A stretch of DNA of 64,000 nucleotides from Variovorax sp. WS11 (GCF_010499245.1 NZ_JAAGOW010000001.1:868001-932000), one strand, 5' to 3'; shown: positions 44,357-54,612, counted from the stretch's first letter. Numbers and translations are program-made. The notes: generated by a model from the letters alone, not told the origin.

Positions 44357-45427
44357 ATGCGCTGGGACATTTTCTGCAAGGTCATCGACAACCATGGCGA
44401 CGTCGGCGTGTGCTGGCGCCTGGCGTGCGGGCTCGCGGCCGCGGGCGACACGGTACGGCTGTGGATCGACGATCCGTCAGCGCTGGCGTGGATGGCGCCG
44501 CAGGGCCATCCCGGTGTCCGCGTGGTCGCCTGGACCGCCGCCGGCGCCGCGCAGGAGGCCGCCGCCGCGCCGCGACCCGACGTGCTGATCGAGGCCTTCG
44601 GCTGCGATCCCGCGCCCGATCTCGTTGCGCGCTTCGCGCAGCCGGCGCCTCCGGGCGCGGCGCGCCGCGTGTGGCTCAATCTCGAATACCTCTCCGCCGA
44701 GCCCTATGTCGAACGGCTCCACGGGCTGCCCTCGCCCGTGTTCAAGGGCCCGGGCGCGGGCCTGACCAAGCACTTCTTCTACCCCGGCTTCACCCCTTCG
44801 ACGGGCGGGCTGCTGCGCGAGGCCGACGTGCCGTCGCGCCGCGCACGCTTCGACCGGGCGGCCTGGCTCGCTCGGCAGAACATCCCCTGGAACGGGGAAC
44901 GCCTGGTCTGCCTCTTCTGCTACGAACCGCCGGCGCTCGACGCGCTGCTGACCCGCCTCGAGCATGCGGGCGAGCCCACCCGCCTGCTGGTGACCGCCGG
45001 CCGCGCCTCGCAGGCCCTGCCGCCCGGGCCGGCCCAGCGCGGTGCGCTGTCCATTACCTGGCTGCCCTACTTCACCCAGGACGATTTCGACCACCTGCTG
45101 TGGGCCTGCGACCTGAACTTCGTGCGGGGCGAGGATTCGCTGGTGCGCGCCCTCTGGGCCGGCGCCCCCTTCGTCTGGCAAATCTACGCCCAGGACGACG
45201 ACGCCCACCACAGCAAGCTCGATGCCTTCCTGGACTGGCTGGGCGCCCCGCCCGAGCTGCGCCGCCTTCATCACATCTGGAACGGCATGGCCGCGGGCGA
45301 GCTGCCGGAGTTCGGCCCGGCGGCGCTCGCGCGCTGGCAGGCCGCCGTCGCTGCAGCACGCGATCGCCTGCTCCGGCAGGATGGCCTTCTGGGCCGTTTG
45401 CGGCAGTTCGTCGCCCAAAAAAGTTAG
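44357..45427 (+). CDS. earP: EF-P arginine rhamnosyltransferase EarP
   Basis: Transfers rhamnose from dTDP-rhamnose to Arg32 of elongation factor P. It is 356 aa from MRWDIFCKVIDNHGDVGVCWRLA (ATG 44357). Later family features: VWLNLEYLSAEPYVERLHGLPS, GLTKHFFYPGFTPSTGGLLRE, DLNFVRGEDSLVRALWAGAPFVWQIYAQDD in order. It is immediately upstream of efp, whose product has the target Arg32. A -10-like TAGAAT overlaps its stop codon and may serve efp. Confidence 0.95.
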   Translation: MRWDIFCKVIDNHGDVGVCWRLACGLAAAGDTVRLWIDDPSALAWMAPQGHPGVRVVAWTAAGAAQEAAAAPRPDVLIEAFGCDPAPDLVARFAQPAPPGAARRVWLNLEYLSAEPYVERLHGLPSPVFKGPGAGLTKHFFYPGFTPSTGGLLREADVPSRRARFDRAAWLARQNIPWNGERLVCLFCYEPPALDALLTRLEHAGEPTRLLVTAGRASQALPPGPAQRGALSITWLPYFTQDDFDHLLWACDLNFVRGEDSLVRALWAGAPFVWQIYAQDDDAHHSKLDAFLDWLGAPPELRRLHHIWNGMAAGELPEFGPAALARWQAAVAAARDRLLRQDGLLGRLRQFVAQKS

Positions 45428-45565
45428 AATTGCGGGCTTTGCGGATTTCCGGCCAGGGCCTTTCCGGCCCCTGCCGCACTCATCTGCTGAACCCGCCGCG
45501 GTGAATGTGTCGAGGGGTCTCGCCCACCAGACACACCGAGCGGCCAACATCCAGAGACCCTGACT

Positions 45566-46120
45566 ATGAAAATCGCTCAAGAAATCCGCGCCGGCAACGT
45601 CATCATGCACGGCAAGGACCCGATGGTCGTCCTCAAGACCGAATACAGCCGCGGCGGTCGCAACTCCGCCACCGTGCGCATGAAGCTCAAGAGCCTGATC
45701 GCGAACTTCAACACCGAAGTCGTGTTCAAGGCCGACGACAAGATGGAGCAGATCGTTCTCGAAAAGAAGGACTGCACCTATTCCTACTTCGCCGACCCGA
45801 TGTACGTCTGCATGGACAGCGAATTCAACCAGTACGAGGTCGAGGCCGAGAACATGGGCGACTCGCTCAACTACCTCGAAGACGGCATGCCGGTCGAAGT
45901 GGTGTTCTACGACGGCAAGGCCATCTCGGTCGAACTGCCCACCAGCGTCGAGCGCGAGATCACCTGGACCGAGCCGGCCGTCAAGGGCGACACCTCGGGC
46001 AAGGTGCTGAAGCCCGCCAAGATCGCCACCGGCTTCGAGGTTCCCGTGCCGCTGTTCGTCTCCCAGGGCGACCGCATCGAGATCGACACCCGCACGGGCG
46101 AATACCGCAAACGCGTCTGA
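45566..46120 (+). CDS. efp: Translation elongation factor P
   Basis: Relieves ribosome stalling at polyproline. It is 184 aa with three beta-barrel domains. The loop reads [13 protein letters not shown], placing Arg at position 32, the rhamnosylation site of EarP-type EF-P, rather than the Lys34 that is beta-lysylated in E. coli. Later [21 protein letters not shown] and [18 protein letters not shown] are typical. Strong terminator after it. Polyproline proteins encoded nearby include TonB. Confidence 0.98.
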   Translation: MKIAQEIRAGNVIMHGKDPMVVLKTEYSRGGRNSATVRMKLKSLIANFNTEVVFKADDKMEQIVLEKKDCTYSYFADPMYVCMDSEFNQYEVEAENMGDSLNYLEDGMPVEVVFYDGKAISVELPTSVEREITWTEPAVKGDTSGKVLKPAKIATGFEVPVPLFVSQGDRIEIDTRTGEYRKRV

Positions 46121-46140
46121 GCGGCTCCCGCACTTGCGTC

Positions 46141-46166
46141 AAAAGGCTCCTTCGGGAGCCTTTTTT
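46141..46166 (+). terminator. Intrinsic terminator after efp
   Basis: AAAAGGCTCC/GGAGCCTTTT stem with TTCG tetraloop and a T run to 46166. Confidence 0.93.
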
Positions 46167-46181
46167 GCGTACGCTCCGACC

Positions 46182-46958
46182 ATGGACAGCCCTTCCGTAC
46201 GCACCGAGATCGATGGCCCGGTCAGCACCATCGTCATGAGCCGCCCGCGGCAGCGCAACGCAGTGGACCGCGACATGGCCGAGCGGCTGAGCGAGGCCTT
46301 CGAGCGCTTCGAAGCCGACAACAGCCAGCGCGTGGCGGTGCTCTGGGGAGAGCACGGAACGTTCTGCGCCGGCGCCGACCTCGGCGCGGTGAACGACCCG
46401 GCGCGCCGCAACGAGCTCGATCCCGAGGGCGGCGGCACCGGCCCCATGGGCCCCACGCGCATGGCGCTGGCCAAGCCGCTGATCGCGGCCATCGCCGGCC
46501 ACGCGGTGGCCGGCGGCCTCGAGCTGGCGTTGCTCGCCGACCTGCGGGTGGCGGAAAGCAGCGCCGTGCTCGGTGTGTTCTGCCGCCGCTTCGGCGTGCC
46601 GCTGATCGACGGCGGCACCGTGCGGCTGCCGCGCTTGGTCGGCTTGGGCCGCGCCCTGGACCTGATCCTCACCGGCCGCCCCGTCACGACCGACGAAGCG
46701 CTAGCGATGGGCCTGGTCAACCGCGTCGTGCCCGAAGGCACGGCCCGCGAGGCCGCCGAGGCGCTCGCCCGCGAGCTGGCTGCCTTTCCACAGCAATGCA
46801 TGCTGGCCGACCGCGCCTCCGCCTACGCCCAGTGGGACCTGCCGCTGGCCGAGGCCCTGCGGCAGGAGGGCCGGCGCGGCGTCCCCATCGTCGCGGCGGA
46901 AGGTGCCGCGGGCGCGGCCCGCTTCGTGAAAGGCGCGGGCCACCACGGCCGCTTCTGA
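46182..46958 (+). CDS. Crotonase-fold protein (enoyl-CoA hydratase/isomerase family)
   Basis: A 258-aa crotonase: VSTIVMSRPRQRNAVDRDMAERLSEAFERFE, oxyanion-loop motif GTFCAGADLGAV and AIAGHAVAGGLELALLADLRVAE. In classical hydratases a Glu follows in an FGxPE context and a second lies about 20 residues later; here the region reads SSAVLGVFCRRFGVPLIDGGT, with Val/Leu and Asp instead. So hydratase chemistry is doubtful and an isomerase, hydrolase or other activity is possible. Monocistronic. Confidence 0.9.
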   Translation: MDSPSVRTEIDGPVSTIVMSRPRQRNAVDRDMAERLSEAFERFEADNSQRVAVLWGEHGTFCAGADLGAVNDPARRNELDPEGGGTGPMGPTRMALAKPLIAAIAGHAVAGGLELALLADLRVAESSAVLGVFCRRFGVPLIDGGTVRLPRLVGLGRALDLILTGRPVTTDEALAMGLVNRVVPEGTAREAAEALARELAAFPQQCMLADRASAYAQWDLPLAEALRQEGRRGVPIVAAEGAAGAARFVKGAGHHGRF

Positions 46959-47026
46959 GCCTCGTCTCAATTTCAGGCCCGGATCCTGCTGCGCGCACAA
47001 TCCGAGACTCGCCCTGACGACAGACC

Positions 47027-47893
47027 ATGCCCAACAACACACACGACCTCCACAACAAGCGCCTCGCCGACGCCTGGGCCACCCTCCAGGCCCATGCCGA
47101 CAAGGGCCTCCCACTTCACGCCGACCCCTCGCGACTCGCCTTCGCCGACCCCGAGTTCCTGTTGCGGCGCGAAACGCGCGGGCTGCGCATGCAGCTCGAA
47201 CTCATGAAACCCGATCTCGAGATGCGCGCCCACGGCATCGAGAACACGGTGGTGGTGTTCGGCAGCGCGCGCTTCCGCAGCGAGGAAGAGTCCGGCGCCC
47301 TGATCGCCCAGGCCGACGCCGCCGGCGACGCGGTGGCCGCCGCGCGCTGGCGCAAGCTGGCGCGCAGCTCGCACTACTACGAGAAGGCGCGCGCCTTCGG
47401 CAAGCTGGTCGCCCAGTACAGCGACGACAAGGACCCGGAGGACAAGCTCTTCGTCGCGACCGGCGGCGGCCCCGGCATCATGCAGGCCGCCAATCGCGGC
47501 GCCTACGAGGGCGGCGGCCTCTCGGTCGGCCTGGCGATCGCGCTGCCGATGGAGGAGGAGGCCAACCCCTACGTCACGCCGGCGCTGAGCTTTAAGTTCC
47601 ACTACTTCGCCATCCGCAAGATGCACTTCATGATGCGGGCGAAGGCGCTGGTGGCCTTCCCGGGCGGCTTCGGCACCCTGGACGAGCTGTTCGAGGTGAT
47701 CACGCTGGTGCAGACCCGCAAGGCCCGGCCGGTGCCGATCGTGCTCTTCGGCTCGGACTACTGGAAGCAGCTGATCAACTTCGATTTCCTGGCCGAGGAA
47801 GGCGTGATCTCGCCCGAGGACGTGAGGCTGGTCGAGTATGTAGACACGCCGCAGGACGCGTGGGACGCGATCAAGCGCTTCTACAAGCTCTGA
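47027..47893 (+). CDS. LOG family protein (TIGR00730-like)
   Basis: A 288-aa protein with the Rossmann-like LOG fold. Conserved motifs: VVVFGSARF, the nucleotide site GGGPGIMQAANRGAYEGGG and the catalytic PGGFGTLDELFEVITLVQTRK. Known members are 5'-monophosphate phosphoribohydrolases acting on cytokinin nucleotides or AMP. The N-terminal 70 residues extend beyond the short LOG form, placing it with the longer bacterial type II group. Convergent with the MFS gene. Confidence 0.92.
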   Translation: MPNNTHDLHNKRLADAWATLQAHADKGLPLHADPSRLAFADPEFLLRRETRGLRMQLELMKPDLEMRAHGIENTVVVFGSARFRSEEESGALIAQADAAGDAVAAARWRKLARSSHYYEKARAFGKLVAQYSDDKDPEDKLFVATGGGPGIMQAANRGAYEGGGLSVGLAIALPMEEEANPYVTPALSFKFHYFAIRKMHFMMRAKALVAFPGGFGTLDELFEVITLVQTRKARPVPIVLFGSDYWKQLINFDFLAEEGVISPEDVRLVEYVDTPQDAWDAIKRFYKL

Positions 47894-47909
47894 CCCTCGT
47901 ACCGGCGCG

Positions 47910-47929
47910 GGCCTGAGGCCTCTCAGGCC
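47910..47929. terminator. Possible terminator hairpin between convergent genes
   Basis: GGCCTGAG/CTCAGGCC 8-bp stem with a 4-base loop between the LOG and MFS genes, overlapping the MFS stop codon. No T run, so function is uncertain. Confidence 0.4.
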
Positions 47930-49083
47930 TTCAGGCCCCAGACCGCCCGCGTCCCCAGCGCCACCACCCCGCCGGCCAGCCAGAACACGCCGCCAATGCC
48001 GATCAGCGCGCCGATCGAGCCGAACAACATCGGCATGGCGACGCTGGAGGCGTTGATGGTCATCAGCCGCAGCCCGAGCGCCTCGCCGTGCCGCGCATGC
48101 GGCGTGATCTGGTGCAGCATGCTCATCACCATCGGCTGCACCGCGCCCAGCGCGAAGCCGAGCACCACCGAGCACGCACCCATCGCAGGCGCGGAGGACA
48201 GCAACGGATAGACCGCGAACACCATGGCGGTCACCACGGAGGAGGTGGCGATCACGCTGCGCTCCGACGCGCGCGCGGCCACCAGGGGCAGCACGATGCG
48301 GATCACCGCCGCGGCGATGGCGAAGGCGCCGAGGATGGACCCGATGACCGAGGCGCTCAGCCCGCGCTCGTGGCCCAGGATGGGCAGCAGGAAGGCATGC
48401 ACGTCCCAGCTGGAGGACTGCAGCCAGTTCACGAACAGCAGGCGCCGGAACATGGATTGCCGCAGCAAGTCCCAAGCGCGCGGCCTGGCGCCGCCTTCCA
48501 TAGGCGAGATGCGGGGCAGCTCCTGCGTGCGGCGCGCGAAGAGCCAGCCCGCAAGCGGCAGCAGCGCCAGCACGGCGAAGGCGATGCGGAAGCCCGGCAG
48601 GTCGGCCGGGCTGCGGCCTGCATGGTCGATCAGCAGGCCGGCGCAGAACGGGCCGACGAAGTTGGCGACCGCCGGCGCGATCGCCAGCCAGCTGAACACC
48701 TGCTTGAGCTGCACCGGGTTGCTTGCCGCGCGCCCAACATGGCGCTGCAGCGCGATGACGGCCACGCCGGTAGCGCCGCCGGTCAGCAGCGCCGACAGGC
48801 ACAGGACCGGGAACGAGGGCAGGACAGCGGCCAGCGCGGCCCCCGACGAGGCGGCGATGACCGCCAGCATCAGCGGCCGCTTCAGCCCGTGCCGATCGGC
48901 AAAGCGCCCGGCCGGCAGCGCCAGGAACACCTGGGTGAGCGCGAACAGCGCGATCAGCAGGCCGACGGCGGCCGCGCTGTAGCCCTTTTGCAGCGCCAGC
49001 AGCGGCGCACCCAAGCGCATGCCGGCCATGGCCGAATGCAGCAGGATCTGCGCCGCAATCAGCCGCAGCAGCTCGCCGGTCAT
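47923..49083 (-). CDS. MFS transporter
   Basis: A 386-aa inner-membrane protein with 11-12 hydrophobic helices. The MFS motif between helices 2 and 3 is seen as LPAGRFADRHGLKRPLML. The second half begins after a cytoplasmic loop containing GGARPRAWDLLRQSMFRR. Substrate unknown; no linked regulator. Its start lies 91 bases downstream of the rmuC stop in the direction of transcription. Confidence 0.92.
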   Translation of the reverse strand: MTGELLRLIAAQILLHSAMAGMRLGAPLLALQKGYSAAAVGLLIALFALTQVFLALPAGRFADRHGLKRPLMLAVIAASSGAALAAVLPSFPVLCLSALLTGGATGVAVIALQRHVGRAASNPVQLKQVFSWLAIAPAVANFVGPFCAGLLIDHAGRSPADLPGFRIAFAVLALLPLAGWLFARRTQELPRISPMEGGARPRAWDLLRQSMFRRLLFVNWLQSSSWDVHAFLLPILGHERGLSASVIGSILGAFAIAAAVIRIVLPLVAARASERSVIATSSVVTAMVFAVYPLLSSAPAMGACSVVLGFALGAVQPMVMSMLHQITPHARHGEALGLRLMTINASSVAMPMLFGSIGALIGIGGVFWLAGGVVALGTRAVWGLKA

Positions 49084-49174
49084 GAGCGGACCTCCCCCAG
49101 GCTCGTCACTTCGTGTACTTCGCGCACCACCTCCTGAAGGAGGGGGCGGGCGGCTTCGGGCGGCCGGGCGCCGC

Positions 49175-50524
49175 TCACGTCGCCAAATCGCCGTCGTCGG
49201 CAGCCGGCAGCAGCGCCTGCGACTGCGCCTCCGGCAGCGCCTCGACCTTGCGCAGCGCCAGGCGCATCTGCTTGGCGCGGGTGTCGGCCTTGTCGAGCGT
49301 GTCGGAGGCCTTGGCCACCTGCTCCTTGATGCGCGCCACCCATTCGCCGTAGCGCTCGAACTCGGTCTTGACGGCGCCGAGCACCTTCCATACCTCGGAG
49401 GCCTGCTGCTCCAGCGCCAGCGTGCGAAAGCCCATGTGCAGGCTGTTGAGCATCGCCAGGAGCGTGGTCGGCCCGGCCAGGGTCACGCGGTGCTGGCGCT
49501 GGATCGCGTCCATCAGCCCGGGGCGCCGCAACACCTCGGCATACAGGCTCTCCACCGGCAGGAACAGGATCGCAAAGTCGGTGGTGTGCGGCGCAGCCAG
49601 GTAGTTCTCGGCGATCGAGCGGGCCTCGCTGCGGATGCGCGCCTCCAGCGCACGGGCCGCGAGCTCGGCGGCGCCGGCGTCGATGCGCTCATGGGCATCG
49701 AGCAGGCGCTCGTAGTCGTCGCGCGGAAACTTGGCATCGATCGGCAGCCAGACCGGCGCGCCGTCGCTGCCGCGGCCGGGGAAGCGGATCGCGAAGTCCA
49801 CGCGCTGGCCGCTGCGCGGCTTGGTCTCGACCTGCCGGGCGTACTGCTCGGGCGTGAGCACCTGCTCGAGCAGGGCCTCGAGCTGCACCTCGCCGAACAC
49901 GCCGCGCGTCTTCACGTTGGTCAGCACGCGCTGCAGGCTGCCGACGCCGACCGCCAGCGTCTGCATTTCGCCCAGGCCCTTGTGCACTTGCTCAAGCCGG
50001 TCGGCCACCTGCTTGAAGCTCTCTCCCAGCCGCGCCTCGAGCGTGCTCTGCAGCTTCTCGTCGACGGTCTTGCGCATCTCGTCGAGCTTGGCGGTGTTGC
50101 TCTGCTGGAGCTGCGCGAGCTGGGTCTCCATCGTCGCGCGCACCTCGGCGAGTCGCCGCGCATTCGATTCGGACAGCCCCTGCAACTGCGTGTTGAGGGT
50201 GTCGGCCAGCGTCTTCTGCAACAGGCTCAGCTGCTGCGCGAAGGCGTCGATCTGCGCGTTCTGCGTGCGGGTGGCCTCGGCCCCCTGCTGCACCAGCGCT
50301 TGCTGGAAAGTCGCAAAGGCCTGGCTCGTCTCCTGCCTCGCGCCGCGGGAAGACTCGCCGATCTCGTGCCGCAGCTCGCGCTCGATGCGCTCGTTGGCCG
50401 CGCCCAGCGTGGCAACCAGGGTGCCGTGGTCGGGTGGCGGCGGCTTGCGCAGCAGCAGCCAGAGCAGCAGGACGATGTTGAGGGCGGCGAGGCCGATCAG
50501 GATCCAGGATTCCGGCAAAGGCAT
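49175..50524 (-). CDS. rmuC: DNA recombination protein RmuC
   Basis: A 449-aa protein limiting inversions at short repeats in E. coli. One N-terminal membrane helix (about 7-24), then a long coiled coil (residues about 40-200: ERIERELRHEIGESSRGARQ, KLDEMRKTVDEKLQSTLEAR), then the RmuC nuclease-like core (TRGVFGEVQLEALLEQVLTPEQYARQ, VWLPIDAKFPRDDYERLLDA, FAILFLPVESLYAEVLRRPGL, TLLAMLNSLHMGFR). ATG at 50524. It lies 7 bases after the hydroxyacid dehydrogenase stop. Confidence 0.95.
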   Translation of the reverse strand: MPLPESWILIGLAALNIVLLLWLLLRKPPPPDHGTLVATLGAANERIERELRHEIGESSRGARQETSQAFATFQQALVQQGAEATRTQNAQIDAFAQQLSLLQKTLADTLNTQLQGLSESNARRLAEVRATMETQLAQLQQSNTAKLDEMRKTVDEKLQSTLEARLGESFKQVADRLEQVHKGLGEMQTLAVGVGSLQRVLTNVKTRGVFGEVQLEALLEQVLTPEQYARQVETKPRSGQRVDFAIRFPGRGSDGAPVWLPIDAKFPRDDYERLLDAHERIDAGAAELAARALEARIRSEARSIAENYLAAPHTTDFAILFLPVESLYAEVLRRPGLMDAIQRQHRVTLAGPTTLLAMLNSLHMGFRTLALEQQASEVWKVLGAVKTEFERYGEWVARIKEQVAKASDTLDKADTRAKQMRLALRKVEALPEAQSQALLPAADDGDLAT

Positions 50525-50531
50525 GACAGGT

Positions 50532-51518
50532 CTACTTGCCTCCCAGCACCGCGGGATTGAGCGGCGTGACCGGCTTGCCGTCGACCAGGAAGCCCACCAA
50601 GTTGTCCGCCGCCAGCTCTGCCATCGCGCGCCGGGTCGGGATGGTGGCGCTGGCGATATGGGGCGTGAGCACGACGTTCGGCACTCCGAGCAACGCGGGA
50701 TGCACGTTGGGCTCGCCCTCGAACACATCCAGCCCCGCCGCCGCGATGCGCTTGTCACGCAGCGCCGCCGCCAGCGCCGCATCGTCGACGATGCCGCCGC
50801 GGGCGATGTTCACCAGCGTGGCCGTCGGCTTCATCAGGGCCAGCTCGGCGGCGCCGATGGTGTGGTGCGAGGCGGCCGAATACGGCACCACGAGCATGAC
50901 GTGGTCGGCGGTCTTCAGCAGCTCTTCCTTGGTCGCGTAGCCGGCCTTGCATTCGGCCTCGAGCTGCGCATCGAGCCGCGAGCGGTTGTGATAGATCACC
51001 TTCATGCCGAAGCCGTGCGCGCCGCGCCTGGCGATGCCCTGCCCGATGCGCCCCATGCCGATGATGCCCAGCGTGGCGCCGTGGATGTCGGAGCCGGCGA
51101 ACATGTCGTAGCTCCACTTCTGCCACTTGCCGGCGCGCAGGAAATGCTCGCTCTCGGTGATGCGGCGCGCGGTGGCCATCAGCAGCGCGAAGCCGAAGTC
51201 GGCGGTGGTCTCGGTCAGCACGTCGGGCGCGTTGGTGGCGAGCACGCCGCGGGCGGTCATGGCGTCGACGTCGAAGTTGTTGTAGCCCACCGCCATGTTG
51301 GCGCAGATCTTCAGCTCGGGGCAGGCTGCCAGCACCTCGGCGTCGATACGCTCGCTGCCGGTGGTGAAGGCGCCCTGCTTGCCTTGGAGCTTCTGGATCA
51401 GCTGCGCCTTGCTCCAGCTTTGGTCGTCCTGGTTGGACTCGACCTCGAAATGGGCTTCCAGCCGGGCGATGGTTTCGGGAAAGACCGAACGGGCGACGAG
51501 GATCTTGGGTTTGTTCAT
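50532..51518 (-). CDS. D-2-hydroxyacid dehydrogenase (glyoxylate/hydroxypyruvate reductase type)
   Basis: A 328-aa NAD(P)-dependent enzyme. NAD motif GIIGMGRIGQGIA near residue 155; catalytic Arg in VNIARGGIVDD, Glu in LDVFEGEPNVHP and His in LTPHIASATIPTRRAM. The N-terminal ICANMAVGYNNFDVDAMTARGVLATNAPDVLTETTADF is close to GhrB/GyaR types. It lies 2 bases after the antiporter gene and 7 before rmuC, so the pncB-antiporter-dehydrogenase-rmuC run is probably one transcript. Confidence 0.93.
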   Translation of the reverse strand: MNKPKILVARSVFPETIARLEAHFEVESNQDDQSWSKAQLIQKLQGKQGAFTTGSERIDAEVLAACPELKICANMAVGYNNFDVDAMTARGVLATNAPDVLTETTADFGFALLMATARRITESEHFLRAGKWQKWSYDMFAGSDIHGATLGIIGMGRIGQGIARRGAHGFGMKVIYHNRSRLDAQLEAECKAGYATKEELLKTADHVMLVVPYSAASHHTIGAAELALMKPTATLVNIARGGIVDDAALAAALRDKRIAAAGLDVFEGEPNVHPALLGVPNVVLTPHIASATIPTRRAMAELAADNLVGFLVDGKPVTPLNPAVLGGK

Positions 51519-51520
51519 GA

Positions 51521-52951
51521 TCAGCGGAAGAAGATGAAGGTGGAGAGAACGAACAGCGGCACCAGGATGGCGCCCGACCACATCATGTAGCCGAAGAAGC
51601 TCGGCATGCGCACGCCGCGGCTTTCCGCGATGGCCTTGACCATCAGGTTGGGCGCATTGCCGATGTAGGTGTTGGCCCCCATGAACACCGCGCCCGCCGA
51701 GATCGCGACCAGGGTCGGTGCATGCGTGGTCATGAGTGCCTGCGCATCGCCCCCCGCCGTGTTGAAGAACACGAGGTAGGTGGGTGCATTGTCGAGGAAG
51801 GAGCTCAGCACGCCGGTGGCCCAGAAGTACATCGCCGGATCGGGCTGACCGTCGGGCCGCGTCACGGCCGAGACGACCGCGCCGAAGGGGCCGTGGACGC
51901 CCGCCTTGAGCATCGCGATCACCGGAATGATGGTGAGGAAGATGCCCGCGAAGAGCTTCGCCACCTCCGCCATCGGCGCCCAACCGAACTGGTTGTCGGC
52001 ATGCACCTGCGGCGCCGTGATCCTGAGCGAGAGCAGCGTGATCGCGACCAGCCCGGCGTCGCGCACGAGGCCGGGAAGCCCGAGCTCGGTGCCATGGACG
52101 TCGACGCTGACGGGTGACTTCCAGATGCCGCTCAACAGCACGAGGAAGACGATGCCGCCCAGCAGCCAGAAGTTGGCGGCGCCCTCGAAGCGAATGCCGC
52201 CGGTGTCGGGCGTGGGGTCGAAGGGCAGCGCGTCTTCCTTGCCGTAGTACCAGCGGTCGAGCACATGGAACAGCGCCAGCAGGACGCCGACGATGAACAG
52301 GGTCTCCGGCAGGATGTTGCGTGCCGTCCAGAAGAACTCCACGCCCTTCAGGAAACCCAGGAACAGCGGCGGATCGCCCAGCGGCGTGAGCGAGCCCCCC
52401 ACGTTCGACACGATGAAGATGAAGAACACGATCACGTGCACCCGATGCCGGCGGCTGTCATTGGCACGGATCAGGGGGCGGATCAGCAGCATGGAGGCAC
52501 CGGTCGTGCCCATCAGGCTTGCGAGCAAGGCCCCGATCGCCAGGATGCCGGTGTTGAGCGCCGGCGTGCCATGCAGGTTGCCGCGGATGTGAATGCCGCC
52601 CGCCACCACGAACAGTGCTGTCAGCAAAAGGATGAAGGGGATGTACTCGGCCAACAGCGCGTGCAGGAGCTGCGCACCCGCCAGCCCGGCGCCGTGGATC
52701 GCCGCGAAGGGCAGCAGAAAGGCCAGCGCCCAGGCGGCCGACACCTTGCCGTAGTGGTGGTGCCAGAAGGACGGCGCCAGGAGCGGCATGAGCGCGATCG
52801 ACAGCAGGATGCCCGCGAAGGGCAGGCCCCACGCGGGCGACAGGCTGCCGCCGTCGAAGTCGGCAGCGAAGGCGGTGACGGGTAGCAGGGTCGACAGTGC
52901 GACGGTGGCCAGCGGGCGAAGGAATCTGGTGGGCGCGTGCGAAAGTGTCAT
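51521..52951 (-). CDS. Sodium:proton antiporter (NhaD-like)
   Basis: A 476-aa inner-membrane protein with about 12 helices after an N-terminal signal-like segment ending VTAFAAD. Characteristic stretches are [45 protein letters not shown] and [19 protein letters not shown], shared by NhaD/ion-transporter (IT superfamily) proteins. The family exchanges Na+ for H+ at high pH or salt; the ion is not proven here. Its ATG overlaps the pncB stop by 4 bases. Confidence 0.92.
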   Translation of the reverse strand: MTLSHAPTRFLRPLATVALSTLLPVTAFAADFDGGSLSPAWGLPFAGILLSIALMPLLAPSFWHHHYGKVSAAWALAFLLPFAAIHGAGLAGAQLLHALLAEYIPFILLLTALFVVAGGIHIRGNLHGTPALNTGILAIGALLASLMGTTGASMLLIRPLIRANDSRRHRVHVIVFFIFIVSNVGGSLTPLGDPPLFLGFLKGVEFFWTARNILPETLFIVGVLLALFHVLDRWYYGKEDALPFDPTPDTGGIRFEGAANFWLLGGIVFLVLLSGIWKSPVSVDVHGTELGLPGLVRDAGLVAITLLSLRITAPQVHADNQFGWAPMAEVAKLFAGIFLTIIPVIAMLKAGVHGPFGAVVSAVTRPDGQPDPAMYFWATGVLSSFLDNAPTYLVFFNTAGGDAQALMTTHAPTLVAISAGAVFMGANTYIGNAPNLMVKAIAESRGVRMPSFFGYMMWSGAILVPLFVLSTFIFFR

Positions 52952-54162
52952 GCGGTCGGCTGGGCAATCTCGAAGACCTGGCGCAGGTAGGCCAGGTAGC
53001 GCTCGTCGTCACACATGTTTTTGGAGGGCGTGTCGGACAGCTTGGCCACGGGCTGGTCGTTGCAGCGGACCATCTTGATCACGATCTGCAGCGGCTCGTA
53101 GCCCAGGTCGTTGGTGAGGTTGGTGCCGATGCCGAAGGCCAGCTGGCAGCGGCCGCGGAACTGCTGGTAGAGCTCGATGGTGCGAGGAACCGTCAGGCTG
53201 TCGCTGAAGATCAGTGTCTTGGTTTGCGGATCGACGCGGTTGGCGGCGTAGTGGGCCAGCATGCGCTCGCCCCACTGGAAGGGATCGCCGCTGTCGTGCC
53301 GGGCACCGTCGAACAGCTTGCAGAAGTACATGTCGAAGTCGCGCAAGAAGGCGCTCATGCCGTAGACGTCCGACAGCGCGATGCCCAGGTCGCCACGGTA
53401 TTCGCGCGCCCACGACTCGAAGCCGAAGACCTGGCTGTCGCGCAGTCGCGGACCGAGCGCCTGGCAGGCCTGGAGGTACTCGTGCGCCATGGTGCCCAGC
53501 GGGATCAGGCCGAGCTTCATGGCGTAGAGCACGTTGCTGGTGCCGGCGAACTGCGGCGGCTTGTCTGCGCTGCGCTGCGGCGGCGAGGTCACCGGGCCCA
53601 GCCGGAGGCTCAGGGTGCGCAGCACCTCGTCGTGCCAATCCTTGGAGAAGCGGCGGCGGGTGCCGTAGTCCGCAATCTTCAGGTCCTGCAGCCCCGCGCC
53701 CTGTAGCTGCGCGATCTTGGTCTCGAGGCGCCGCCGGCCCTCGGCGATGTCCGGCCGCGGCTGGGTATTGCGGAAGTAGACCTCGTTGACGATCGCCAGC
53801 ACCGGGATCTCGAACAGGATGGTGTGCAGCCATGGGCCCTCGATGCGGATGTCGAGCTCGCCCGAGGCCTGCGGGATGATCTTGATGTACTTCTCGTTGA
53901 GGCGGAACAGCCCGAGGAAGTCGACGAAGTCGCTCTTGATGAAGCGCATCGAGCGCAGGTAGCTCAACTCCGCGTCCCGGAACGGCAGCGAGCACAGGTG
54001 GCGGACCTCCTCGCGGATCTGCGCGGCGAATTGCGCCAGGTCGATGCCCGGGTTGCGGCACTTGAAGCGGTACTCCACGCGCGCGCCGGGGAAGTGGTGC
54101 AACACCACCTGCATCATCGTGAACTTGTAGAGGTCGGTGTCGAGCAGGCTGTGGATGATCAT
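52948..54162 (-). CDS. pncB: Nicotinate phosphoribosyltransferase
   Basis: First step of the Preiss-Handler NAD salvage pathway. It is 404 aa, starting [37 protein letters not shown]. Conserved later parts: [86 protein letters not shown] and [13 protein letters not shown]. It appears to be first in a four-gene run ending with rmuC. Confidence 0.97.
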   Translation of the reverse strand: MIIHSLLDTDLYKFTMMQVVLHHFPGARVEYRFKCRNPGIDLAQFAAQIREEVRHLCSLPFRDAELSYLRSMRFIKSDFVDFLGLFRLNEKYIKIIPQASGELDIRIEGPWLHTILFEIPVLAIVNEVYFRNTQPRPDIAEGRRRLETKIAQLQGAGLQDLKIADYGTRRRFSKDWHDEVLRTLSLRLGPVTSPPQRSADKPPQFAGTSNVLYAMKLGLIPLGTMAHEYLQACQALGPRLRDSQVFGFESWAREYRGDLGIALSDVYGMSAFLRDFDMYFCKLFDGARHDSGDPFQWGERMLAHYAANRVDPQTKTLIFSDSLTVPRTIELYQQFRGRCQLAFGIGTNLTNDLGYEPLQIVIKMVRCNDQPVAKLSDTPSKNMCDDERYLAYLRQVFEIAQPTA

Positions 54163-54349
54163 GATGATGCGGCGCGCTGGTGTCCGGTTTCTGCGTGCGT
54201 CCGATTATCACGGGGCGCGTCGGCATGTGCCTACGGACCGTTCCCCGGGCGTCCTACCACTCCGTTCCCACCTGCAAGCCAGAGTCCTTCTCACGCCGGC
54301 CACAAGCAATGGGTCAGCGACAAAACCCCTCAATTGAAGGAGATAGGCG

Positions 54350-54583
54350 ATGAACAAGGACACCATCGAAGGCAACTGGAAACAGCTCAAGGGCAAGGCC
54401 AAGGAGCAGTGGGGCAAGCTGACCGACGACGACTTCGACGTCATCGCCGGCAAGCGCGACCAGTTGCTCGGACGCATCCAGGAACGCCACGGCATCAGCC
54501 GCGACGAAGCCGAGAAGCAGGTCAAGGACTGGGAATCGCGCGACGGCCGCACGCCGGAGGCGCTCTGGTTCGAGAAGTACTGA
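54350..54583 (+). CDS. CsbD family stress protein
   Basis: A 77-aa hydrophilic protein starting MNKDTIEGNWKQLKGKAKEQ, then WGKLTDDDFDVIAGKRDQLLGRIQERHGIS, the CsbD signature. SD AAGGAG precedes the ATG. Family members are general-stress-induced; molecular role unknown. It is followed 29 bases later by an exported Cys-repeat protein, probably co-transcribed. Confidence 0.95.
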   Translation: MNKDTIEGNWKQLKGKAKEQWGKLTDDDFDVIAGKRDQLLGRIQERHGISRDEAEKQVKDWESRDGRTPEALWFEKY

Positions 54584-54612
54584 TCAGCAACCTCACAGGA
54601 AGGAGTATCTCC

